From Taudactylus pleione (lineage: Eukaryota; Chordata; Amphibia; Anura; Myobatrachidae), in assembly GCA_031769625.1 (NCBI GenBank), contig JAUIMM010000644.1:186001-250000 (forward strand): a stretch of DNA of 64,000 nt, read 5' to 3'. This document shows, piece by piece, positions 21,201-34,000 of the stretch (its first letter is position 1; each line of letters begins with the position of its first letter). The position numbers and the translations under genes were made by a program. A model generated the notes under the pieces. That model did not search any database and was not told where the DNA came from. It saw only the letters and a program-made list of their open reading frames with translations.

Positions 21201-24000
21201 GTTGCGTTTAAGAGAAAACAGCAAATGCACGTTTTAGGCCAAAATGCTTTGAAAGCAATGGAAACAACAAAAGCGCATACTTTGTGATATCTCCTCTTGT
21301 AGCAAACACAGACAGCTCAAAATTTCACTGGATGTGTTGAAGACCAAGACCCACAAATGTGATGTGAAATGGTTTTTCTCCCATGTTGCTTTTAAGAGAA
21401 AACAGCAAATGCACGTTTTAGGCCAAAATGCTTTGAAAGCAATGGAAACAACAAAAGCGCATACTTTGTGATATCTCCTCTTGTAGCAAACACAGACAGC
21501 TCAAAATTTCACTGGATGTGTTGAAGACCAAGACCCACAAATGTGATGTGAAATGGTTTTTCTCCCATGTTGCGTTTAAGAGAAAACAGCAAATGCAAGT
21601 TTTAGGCCAAAATGCATTGAAAGCAATGGAAATAACAAAAGCGCATACTTTGTGATATCTCCTCTTGTAGCAAACACAGACAGCTCAAAATTTCACTGGA
21701 TGTGTTGAAGACCAAGACCCACAAATGTGATGTGAAATGGTTTTTCTCCCATGTTGCATTTAAGAGAAAACAGCAACTGCACGTTTTAGGCCAAAATGCT
21801 TTGAAAGCAATGGAAACAACAAAAGCGCATACTTTGTGATATCTCCTCTTGTAGCAAAAACACAGACAGCTCAAAATTTCACTGGATGTGTTGAAGACCA
21901 AGACCCACAAATGTGATGTGAAATGGTTTTTCTCCCATGTTGCATTTACGAGAAAACAGCAAATGCACGTTTTAGGCCAAAATGCATTGAAAGCAATGGA
22001 AACACAAAAGCGCATACTTTGTGTTATCTCCTCTTGTAGCAAACACAGACAGCTCAAAATTTCACTGGATGTGTTGAAGACCAAAACCCACAAATGTGAT
22101 GTGAAATCGTTTTTCTCCCATATTGCGTTTAAGAGAAAACAGCAAATGCAAGTTTTAGGCCAAAATGCATTGAAAGCAATGGAAATAACAAAAGTCCATA
22201 CTTTGTGATATCTCCTCTTGTAGCAAACACAGACAGCTCAAAATTGCACTGGATGTGTTGAAGACCAAGACCCACAAATGTGATGTGAAATGGTTTTTCT
22301 CCCATGTTGCGTTTAAGAGAAAACAGCAAATGCACGTTTTAGGCCAAAATGCATTGAAAGCAATGGAAATAACAAAAGTCCATACTTTGTGATATCTCCT
22401 CTTGTAGCAAACACAGACAGCTCAAAATTGCACTGGATGTGTTGAAGACCAAGACCCACAAATGTGATGTGAAATGGTTTTTCTCCCATGTTGCGTTTAA
22501 GAGAAAACAGCAAATGCACGTTTTAGGCCAAAATGCATTGAAAGCAATGAAAACAAGAAAAGCGCATACTTTGTGATATCTCCTCTTGTAGCAAACACAG
22601 ACAGCTCAAAATTTCACTGGATGTGTTGAAGACCAAGACCCACAAATGTGATGTGAAATGGTTTTTCTCCCATGTTGCGTTTAAGAGAAAACAGCAAATG
22701 CACGTTTTAGGCCAAAATGCATTGAAAGCAATGGAAACAACAAAAGTGCATACTTTGTGATATCTCCTCTTGTAGCAAACACAGACAGCTCAAAATTTCA
22801 CTGGATGTGTTGAAGACCAAGACCCACAAATGTGATGTGAAATGGTTTTTCTCCCATGTTGCTTTTAAGAGAAAACAGCAAATGCAAGTTTTAGGCCAAA
22901 ATGCATTGAAAGCAATGGAAATAACAAAAGTCCATACTTTGTGATATCTCCTCTTGTAGCAAACACAGACAGCTCAAAATTTCACTGGATGTGTTGAAGA
23001 CAAAGACCCACAAATGTGATGTGAAATGGTTTTTCTCCCATGTTGCGTTTAAGAGAAAACAGCAAATGCAAGTTTTACGCCAAAATGCATTGAAAGCAAT
23101 GAAAACAACAAAAGCGCATACTTTGTGATATCTCCTCTTGTAGCAAACACAGACAGCTCAAAATTTCACTTGATGTGTTGAAGACCAAGACCCACAAATG
23201 TGATGTGAAATGGTTTTTCTCCCATGTTGCGTTTAAGAGAAAACAGCAAATGCACGTTTTAGGCCAAAATGCATTGAAAGCAATGGAAACAACAAAAGCA
23301 CATACTTTGTGATATCTCCTCTTGTAGCAAAAACACAGACAGCTCAAAATTTCACTGGATGTGTTGAAGACCAAGACCCACAAATGTGATGTGAAATGGT
23401 TTTTCTCCCATGTTGCATTTACGAGAAAACAGCAAATGCACGTTTTAGGCCAAAATGCATTGAAAGCAATGGAAACACAAAAGCACGTACTTTGTGTTAT
23501 CTCCTCTTGTAGCAAACACAGACAGCTCAAAATTTCACTGGATGTGTTGAAGACCAAAACCCACAAATGTGATGTGAAATCGTTTTTCTCCCATGTTGCG
23601 TTTAAGAGAAAACAGCAAATGCAAGTTTTAGGCCAAAATGCATTGAAAGCAATGGAAATAACAAAAGTCCATACTTTGTGATATCTCCTCTTGTAGCAAA
23701 CACAGACAGCTCAAAATTGCACTGGATGTGTTGAAGACCAAGACCCACAAATGTGATGTGAAATGGTTTTTCTCCCATGTTGCGTTTAAGAGAAAACAGC
23801 AAATGCACGTTTTAGGCCAAAATGCATTGAAAGCAATGGAAATAACAAAAGTCCATACTTTGTGATATCTCCTCTTGTAGCAAACACAGACAGCTCAAAA
23901 TTGCACTGGATGTGTTGAAGACCAAGACCCACAAATGTGATGTGAAATGGTTTTTATCCCATGTTGCGTTTAAGAGAAAACAGCAAATGCACGTTTTAGG
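18200..24000. repeat. Left-compartment block, copy 3
   Basis: This is the neighbour copy of 12.5-18.2 kb, carrying the same AACAGAAGCG mark (about 18872), the 189-bp unit at 19873 and the same order of +2 and 183-bp units. One extra monomer lies near 23.0-23.3 kb, where one unit reads GAAGACAAAGACCC and another TTTCACTTGATG. Confidence 0.75.
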
Positions 24001-26299
24001 CCAAAATGCATTGAAAGCAATGAAAACAAGAAAAGCGCATACTTTGTGATATCTCCTCTTGTAGCAAACACAGACAGCTCAAAATTTCACTGGATGTGTT
24101 GAAGACCAAGACCCACAAATGTGATGTGAAATGGTTTTTCTCCCATGTTGCTTTTAAGAGAAAACAGCAAATGCAAGTTTTAGGCCAAAATGCATTGAAA
24201 GCAATGGAAATAACAAAAGTCCATACTTTGTGATATCTCCTCTTGTAGCAAACACAGACAGCTCAAAATTGCACTGGATGTGTTGAAGACCAAGACCCAC
24301 AAATGTGATGTGAAATGGTTTTTCTCCCATGTTGCGTTTAAGAGAAAACAGCAAATGCACGTTTTAGGCCAAAATGCATTGAAAGCAATGGAAACAACAA
24401 AAGCGCATACTTTGTGATATCTCCTCTTGTAGCAAACACAGACAGCTCAAAATTTCACTGGATGTGTTGAAGACCAAGACCCACAAATGTGATGTGAAAT
24501 GGTTTTTCTCCCATGTTGCGTTTAAGAGAAAACAGCAAATGCAAGTTTTAGGCCAAAATGCATTGAAAGCAATGGAAATAACAAAAGCGCATACTTTGTG
24601 ATATCTCCTCTTGTAGCAAACACAGACAGCTCAAAATTTCACTGGATGTGTTGAAGACCAAGACCCACAAATGTGATGTGAAATGGTTTTTCTCCCATGT
24701 TGCGTTTAAGAGAAAACAGCAACTGCACGTTTTAGGCCAAAATGCTTTGAAAGCAATGGAAACAACAAAAGCGCATACTTTGTGATATCTCCTCTTGTAG
24801 CAAAAACACAGACAGCTCAAAATTTCACTGGATGTGTTGAAGACCAAGACCCACAAATGTGATGTGAAATGGTTTTTCTCCCATGTTGCATTTACGAGAA
24901 AACAGCAAATGCACGTTTTAGGCCAAAATGCATTGAAAGCAATGGAAACACAAAAGCGCATACTTTGTGTTATCTCCTCTTGTAGCAAACACAGACAGCT
25001 CAAAATTTCACTGGATGTGTTGAAGACCAAAACCCACAAATGTGATGTGAAATCGTTTTTCTCCCATGTTGCGTTTAAGAGAAAACAGCAAATGCAAGTT
25101 TTAGGCCAAAATGCATTGAAAGCAATGGAAATAACAAAAGTCCATACTTTGTGATATCTCCTCTTGTAGCAAACACAGACAGCTCAAAATTGCACTGGAT
25201 GTGTTGAAGACCAAGACCCACAAATGTGATGTGAAATGGTTTTTCTCCCATGTTGCGTTTAAGAGAAAACAGCAAATGCACGTTTTAGGCCAAAATGCAT
25301 TGAAAGCAATGGAAATAACAAAAGTCCATACTTTGTGATATCTCCTCTTGTAGCAAACACAGACAGCTCAAAATTGCACTGGATGTGTTGAAGACCAAGA
25401 CCCACAAATGTGATGTGAAATGGTTTTTCTCCCATGTTGCGTTTAAGAGAAAACAGCAAATGCACGTTTTAGGCCAAAATGCATTGAAAGCAATGAAAAC
25501 AAGAAAAGCGCATACTTTGTGATATCTCCTCCTGTAGCAAACACAGACAGCTCAAAATTTCACTGGATGTGTTGAAGACCAAGACCCACAAATGTGATGT
25601 GAAATGGTTTTTCTCCCATGTTGCATTTACGAGAAAACAGCAAATGCACGTTTTAGGCCAAAATGCATTGAAAGCAATGGAAACACAAAAGCGCATACTT
25701 TGTGTTATCTCCTCTTGTAGCAAACACAGACAGCTCAAAATTTCACTGGATGTGTTGAAGACCAAAACCCACAAATGTGATGTGAAATCGTTTTTCTCCC
25801 ATGTTGCGTTTAAGAGAAAACAGCAAATGCAAGTTTTAGGCCAAAATGCATTGAAAGCAATGGAAATAACAAAAGTCCATACTTTGTGATATCTCCTCTT
25901 GTAGCAAACACAGACAGCTCAAAATTGCACTGGATGTGTTGAAGACCAAGACCCACAAATGTGATGTGAAATGGTTTTTCTCCCATGTTGCGTTTAAGAG
26001 AAAACAGCAAATGCACGTTTTAGGCCAAAATGCATTGAAAGCAATGGAAATAACAAAAGTCCATACTTTGTGATATCTCCTCTTGTAGCAAACACAGACA
26101 GCTCAAAATTGCACTGGATGTGTTGAAGACCAAGACCCACAAATGTGATGTGAAATGGTTTTTCTCCCATGTTGCGTTTAAGAGAAAACAGCAAATGCAC
26201 GTTTTAGGCCAAAATGCATTGAAAGCAATGAAAACAAGAAAAGCGCATACTTTGTGATATCTCCTCTTGTAGCAAACACAGACAGCTCAAAATTGCACT

Positions 26300-29200
26300 G
26301 GATGTGTTGAAGACCAAGACCCACAAATGTGATGTGAAATGGTTTTTCTCCCATGTTGCGTTTAAGAGAAAACAGCAAATGCAAGTTTTAGGCCAAAATG
26401 CATTGAAAGCAATGAAAACAACAGAAGCGCATACTTTGTGATATCTCCTCTTGTAGCAAACACAGACAGCTCAAAATTTCACTGGATGTGTTGAAGACCA
26501 AGACCCACAAATGTGATGTGAAATGGTTTTTCTCCCATGTTGCGTTTAAGAGAAAACAGCAAATGCACGTTTTAGGCCGAAATGCTTTGAAAGCAATGGA
26601 AACAACAAAAGCGCATACTTTGTGATATCTCCTCTTGTAGCAAACACAGACAGCTCAAAATTTCACTGGATGTGTTGAAGACCAAGACCCACAAATGTGA
26701 TGTGAAATAGTTTTTCTCCCATGTTGCTTTTAAGAGAAAACAGCAAATGCAAGTTTTAGGACAAAATGCATTGAAAGCAATGGAAATAACAAAAGTCCAT
26801 ACTTTGTGATATCTCCTCTTGTAGCAAACACAGACAGCTCAAAATTGCACTGGATGTGTTGAAGACCAAGACCCACAAATGTGATGTGAAATGGTTTTTC
26901 TCCCATGTTGCTTTTAAGAGAAAACAGCAAATGCAAGTTTTAGGACAAAATGCATTGAAAGCAATGGAAATAACAAAAGTCCATACTTTGTGATATCTCC
27001 TCTTGTAGCAAACACAGACAGCTCAAAATTGCACTGGATGTGTTGAAGACCAAGACCCACAAATGTGATGTGAAATGGTTTTTCTCCCATGTTGCATTTA
27101 CGAGAAAACAGCAAATGCACGTTTTAGGCCAAAATGCATTGAAAGCAATGGAAACACAAAAGCGCATACTTTGTGTTATCTCCTCTTGTAGCAAACACAG
27201 ACAGCTCAAAATTTCACTGGATGTGTTGAAGACCAAAACCCACAAATGTGATGTGAAATCGTTTTTCTCCCATGTTGCGTTTAAGTGAAATCAGCAAATG
27301 CAAGTTTTAGGCCAAAATGCATTGAAAGCAATGGAAATAACAAAAGCGCATACTTTGTGATATCTCCTCTTGTAGCAAACACAGACAGCTCAAAATTTCA
27401 CTGGATGTGTTGAAGACCAAGACCCACCCCACAAATGTGATGTGAAATGGTTTTTCTCCCATGTTGCGTTTAAGAGAAAACAGCAAATGCACGTTTTAGG
27501 CCAAAATGCATTGAAAGCAATGAAAACAACAAAAGCGCATACTTTGTGATATCTCCTCTTGTAGCAAACACAGACAGCTCAAAATTTCACTGGATGTGTT
27601 GAAGACCAAGACCCACAAATGTGATGTGAAATGGTTTTTCTCCCATGTTGCGTTTAAGAGAAAACAGCAAATGCACGTTTTAGGCCAAAATGCTTTGAAA
27701 GCAATGGAAACAACAAAAGCGCATACTTTGTGATATCTCCTCTTGTAGCAAACACAGACAGCTCAAAATTTCACTGGATGTGTTGAAGACCAAGACCCAC
27801 AAATGTGATGTGAAATGGTTTTTCTCCCATGTTGCTTTTAAGAGAAAACAGCAAATGCAAGTTTTAGGCCAAAATGCATTGAAAGCAATGGAAATAACAA
27901 AAGTCCATACTTTGTGATATCTCCTCTTGTAGCAAACACAGACAGCTCAAAATTGCACTGGATGTGTTGAAGACCAAGACCCACAAATGTGATGTGAAAT
28001 GGTTTTTCTCCCATGTTGCGTTTAAGAGAAAACAGCACATGCAAGTTTTAGGCCAAAATGCATTGAAAGCAATGAAAACAACAAAAGCGCATACTTTGTG
28101 ATATCTCCTCTTGTAGCAAACACAGACAGCTCAAAATTTCACTGGATGTGTTGAAGACCAAGACCCACAAATGTGATGTGAAATGGTTTTTCTCCCATGT
28201 TGCGTTTAAGAGAAAACAGCAAATGCACGTTTTAGGCCAAAATGCTTTGAAAGCAATGGAAACAACAAAAGCGCATACTTTGTGATATCTCCTCTTGTAG
28301 CAAACACAGACAGCTCAAAATTTCACTGGATGTGTTGAAGACCAAGACCCACAAATGTGATGTGAAATGGTTTTTCTCCCATGTTGCGTTTAAGAGAAAA
28401 CAGCAAATGCACGTTTTAGGCCAAAATGCTTTGAAAGCAATGGAAACAACAAAAGCGCATACTTTGTGATATCTCCTCTTGTAGCAAACACAGACAGCTC
28501 AAAATTTCACTGGATGTGTTGAAGACCAAGACCCACAAATGTGATGTGAAATGGTTTTTCTCCCATGTTGCGTTTAAGAGAAAACAGCAAATGCAAGTTT
28601 TAGGCCAAAATGCATTGAAAGCAATGGAAATAACAAAAGCGCATACTTTGTGATATCTCCTCTTGTAGCAAACACAGACAGCTCAAAATTTCACTGGATG
28701 TGTTGAAGACCAAGACCCACAAATGTGATGTGAAATGGTTTTTCTCCCATGTTGCGTTTAAGAGAAAACAGCAACTGCACGTTTTAGGCCAAAATGCTTT
28801 GAAAGCAATGGAAACAACAAAAGCGCATACTTTGTGATATCTCCTCTTGTAGCAAAAACACAGACAGCTCAAAATTTCACTGGATGTGTTGAAGACCAAG
28901 ACCCACAAATGTGATGTGAAATGGTTTTTCTCCCATGTTGCATTTACGAGAAAACAGCAAATGCACGTTTTAGGCCAAAATGCATTGAAAGCAATGGAAA
29001 CACAAAAGCGCATACTTTGTGTTATCTCCTCTTGTAGCAAACACAGACAGCTCAAAATTTCACTGGATGTGTTGAAGACCAAAACCCACAAATGTGATGT
29101 GAAATCGTTTTTCTCCCATGTTGCGTTTAAGAGAAAACAGCAAATGCAAGTTTTAGGCCAAAATGCATTGAAAGCAATGGAAATAACAAAAGTCCATACT

Positions 29201-31000
29201 TTGTGATATCTCCTCTTGTAGCAAACACAGACAGCTCAAAATTGCACTGGATGTGTTGAAGACCAAGACCCACAAATGTGATGTGAAATGGTTTTTCTCC
29301 CATGTTGCGTTTAAGAGAAAACAGCAAATGCACGTTTTAGGCCAAAATGCATTGAAAGCAATGGAAATAACAAAAGTCCATACTTTGTGATATCTCCTCT
29401 TGTAGCAAACACAGACAGCTCAAAATTGCACTGGATGTGTTGAAGACCAAGACCCACAAATGTGATGTGAAATGGTTTTTCTCCCATGTTGCGTTTAAGA
29501 GAAAACAGCAAATGCACGTTTTAGGCCAAAATGCATTGAAAGCAATGAAAACAAGAAAAGCGCATACTTTGTGATATCTCCTCTTGTAGCAAACACAGAC
29601 AGCTCAAAATTTCACTGGATGTGTTGAAGACCAAGACCCACAAATGTGATGTGAAATGGTTTTTCTCCCATGTTGCGTTTAAGAGAAAACAGCAAATGCA
29701 CGTTTTAGGCCAAAATGCATTGAAAGCAATGGAAACAACAAAAGTGCATACTTTGTGATATCTCCTCTTGTAGCAAACACAGACAGCTCAAAATTTCACT
29801 GGATGTGTTGAAGACCAAGACCCACAAATGTGATGTGAAATGGTTTTTCTCCCATGTTGCTTTTAAGAGAAAACAGCAAATGCAAGTTTTAGGCCAAAAT
29901 GCATTGAAAGCAATGGAAATAACAAAAGTCCATACTTTGTGATATCTCCTCTTGTAGCAAACACAGACAGCTCAAAATTGCACTGGATGTGTTGAAGACC
30001 AAGACCCACAAATGTGATGTGAAATGGTTTTTCTCCCATGTTGCGTTTAAGAGAAAACAGCAAATGCAAGTTTTAGGCCAAAATGCATTGAAAGCAATGA
30101 AAACAACAAAAGCGCATACTTTGTGATATCTCCTCTTGTAGCAAACACAGACAGCTCAAAATTTCACTGGATGTGTTGAAGACCAAGACCCACAAATGTG
30201 ATGTGAAATGGTTTTTCTCCCATGTTGCGTTTAAGAGAAAACAGCAAATGCACGTTTTAGGCCAAAATGCTTTGAAAGCAATGGAAACAACAAAAGCGCA
30301 TACTTTGTGATATCTCCTCTTGTAGCAAAAACACAGACAGCTCAAAATTTCACTGGATGTGTTGAAGACCAAGACCCACAAATGTGATGTGAAATGGTTT
30401 TTCTCCCATGTTGCATTTACGAGAAAACAGCAAATGCACGTTTTAGGCCAAAATGCATTGAAAGCAATGGAAACACAAAAGCGCATACTTTGTGTTATCT
30501 CCTCTTGTAGCAAACACAGACAGCTCAAAATTTCACTGGATGTGTTGAAGACCAAAACCCACAAATGTGATGTGAAATCGTTTTTCTCCCATGTTGCGTT
30601 TAAGAGAAAACAGCAAATGCAAGTTTTAGGCCAAAATGCATTGAAACAATGGAAACAACAAAAGCGCATACTTTGTGATATCTCCTCTTGTAGCAAAAAC
30701 ACAGACAGCTCAAAATTTCACTGGATGTGTTGAAGACCAAGACCCACAAATGTGATGTGAAATGGTTTTTCTCCCATGTTGCATTTACGAGAAAACAGCA
30801 AATGCACGTTTTAGGCCAAAATGCATTGAAAGCAATGGAAACACAAAAGCGCATACTTTGTGTTATCTCCTCTTGTAGCAAACACAGACAGCTCAAATTT
30901 CACTGGATGTGTTGAAGACCAAAACCCACAAATGTGATGTGAAATCGTTTTTCTCCCATGTTGCGTTTAAGAGAAAACAGCAAATGCAAGTTTTAGGCCA
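26300..31000. repeat. Left-compartment block, copy 4, with a 3-monomer deletion
   Basis: It matches copy 3 at an offset of 7550 from about 26.3 kb through 28.0 kb, including AACAGAAGCG and the 189-bp unit at 27423. After that the offset drops to 6998, exactly 552 bp (three monomers) less. A single A-to-T change near 27285 (AAGTGAAATCAG) is private to this copy. Confidence 0.75.
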
Positions 31001-34000
31001 AAATGCATTGAAAGCAATGGAAATAACAAAAGTCCATACTTTGTGATATCTCCTCTTGTAGCAAACACAGACAGCTCAAAATTGCACTGGATGTGTTGAA
31101 GACCAAGACCCACAAATGTGATGTGAAATGGTTTTTCTCCCATGTTGCGTTTAAGAGAAAACAGCAAATGCACGTTTTAGGCCAAAATGCATTGAAAGCA
31201 ATGGAAATAACAAAAGTCCATACTTTGTGATATCTCCTCTTGTAGCAAACACAGACAGCTCAAAATTTCACTGGATGTGTTGAAGACCAAGACCCACAAA
31301 ATGTGATGTGAAATGGTTTTTCTCCCATGTTGCGTTTAAGAGAAAACAGCAAATGCACGTTTTAAGGCCAAAATGCATTGAAAGCAATGGAAACAACAAA
31401 AGCGCATACTTTGTGTTATCTCCTCTTGTAGCAAACACAGACAGCTCAAAATTTCACTGGATGTGTTGAAGACCAAGACCCACAAATGTGATGTGAAATG
31501 GTTTTTCTCCCATGTTGCTTTTAAGAGAAAACAGCAAATGCAAGTTTTAGGCCAAAATGCATTGAAAGCAATGGAAATAACAAAAGTCCATACTTTGTGA
31601 TATCTCCTCTTGTAGCAAACACAGACAGCTCAAAATTGCACTGGATGTGTTGAAGACCAAGACCCACAAATGTGATGTGAAATGGTTTTTCTCCCATGTT
31701 GCGTTTAAGAGAAAACAGCAAATGCACGTTTTAGGCCAAAATGCATTGAAAGCAATGGAAACAACAAAAGCGCATACTTTGTGATATCTCCTCTTGTAGC
31801 AAAACACAGACAGCTCAAAATTTCACTGGATGTGTTGAAGACCAAGACCCACAAATGTGATGTGAAATGGTTTTTCTCCCATGTTGCGTTTAAGAGAAAA
31901 CAGCAAATGCAAGTTTTAGGCCAAAATGCATTGAAAGCAATGGAAATAACAAAAGCGCATACTTTGTGATATCTCCTCTTGTAGCAAAAACACAGACAGC
32001 TCAAAATTTCACTGGATGTGTTGAAGACCAAGACCCACAAATGTGATGTGAAATGGTTTTTCTCCCATGTTGCATTTACGAGAAAACAGCAAATGCACGT
32101 TTTAGGCCAAAATGCATTGAAAGCAATGGAAACACAAAAGCGCATACTTTGTGTTATCTCCTCTTGTAGCAAACACAGACAGCTCAAAATTTCACTGGAT
32201 GTGTTGAAGACCAAAACCCACAAATGTGATGTGAAATCGTTTTTCTCCCATGTTGCGTTTAAGAGAAAACAGCAAATGCAAGTTTTAGGCCAAAATGCAT
32301 TGAAAGCAATGGAAATAACAAAAGTCCATACTTTGTGATATCTCCTCTTGTAGCAAACACAGACAGCTCAAAATTGCACTGGATGTGTTGAAGACCAAGA
32401 CCCACAAATGTGATGTGAAATGGTTTTTCTCCCATGTTGCGTTTAAGAGAAAACAGCAAATGCAAGTTTTAGGCCAAAATGCATTGAAAGCAATGGAAAT
32501 AACAAAAGTCCATACTTTGTGATATCTCCTCTTGTAGCAAACACAGACAGCTCAAAATTGCACTGGATGTGTTGAAGACCAAGACCCACAAATGTGATGT
32601 GAAATGGTTTTTCTCCCATGTTGCGTTTAAGAGAAACAGCAAATGCAAGTTTTAGGCCAAAATGCATTGAAAGCAATGAAAACAAGAAAAGCGCATACTT
32701 TGTGATATCTCCTCTTGTAGCAAACACAGACAGCTCAAAATTGCACTGGATGTGTTGAAGACCAAGACCCACAAATGTGATGTGAAATGGTTTTTCTCCC
32801 ATGTTGCATTTACGAGAAAACAGCAAATGCACGTTTTAGGCCAAAATGCATTGAAAGCAATGGAAACACAAAAGCGCATACTTTGTGTTATCTCCTCTTG
32901 TAGCAAACACAGACAGCTCAAAATTGCACTGGATGTGTTGAAGACCAAAACCCACAAATGTGATGTGAAATCGTTTTTCTCCCATGTTGCGTTTAAGAGA
33001 AAACAGCAAATGCAAGTTTTAGGCCAAAATGCATTGAAAGCAATGGAAATAACAAAAGTCCATACTTTGTGATATCTCCTCTTGTAGCAAACACAGACAG
33101 CTCAAAATTGCACTGGATGTGTTGAAGACCAAGACCCACAAATGTGATGTGAAATGGTTTTTCTCCCATGTTGCGTTTAAGAGAAAACAGCAAATGCACG
33201 TTTTAGGCCAAAATGCATTGAAAGCAATGAAAACAAGAAAAGCGCATACTTTGTGATATCTCCTCTTGTAGCAAACACAGACAGCTCAAAATTTCACTGG
33301 ATGTGTTGAAGACCAAGACCCACAAATGTGATGTGAAATGGTTTTTCTCCCATGTTGCGTTTAAGAGAAAACAGCAAATGCACGTTTTAGGCCAAAATGC
33401 ATTGAAAGCAGTGGAAACAACAAAAGCGCATACTTTGTGATATCTCCTCTTGTAGCAAACACAGACAGCTCAAAATTTCACTGGATGTGTTGAAGACCAA
33501 GACCCACAAATGTGATGTGAAATGGTTTTTCTCCCATGTTGCGTTTAAGAGAAAACAGCAAATGCACGTTTTAGGCCAAAATGCATTGAAAGCAATGGAA
33601 ACAACAAAAGCGCATACTTTGTGATATCTCCTCTTGTAGCAAACACAGACAGCTCAAAATTTCACTGGATGTGTTGAAGACCAAGACCCACAAATGTGAT
33701 GTGAAATGGTTTTTCTCCCATGTTGCTTTTAAGAGAAAACAGCAAATGCAAGTTTTAGGCCAAAATGCATTGAAAGCAATGGAAATAACAAAAGTCCATA
33801 CTTTGTGATATCTCCTCTTGTAGCAAACACAGACAGCTCAAAATTTCACTGGATGTGTTGAAGACCAAGACCCACAAATGTGATGTGAAATGGTTTTTCT
33901 CCCATGTTGCGTTTAAGAGAAAACAGCAAATGCACGTTTTAGGCCAAAATGCTTTGAAAGCAATGGAAACACAAAAGCGCATACTTTGTGTTATCTCCTC

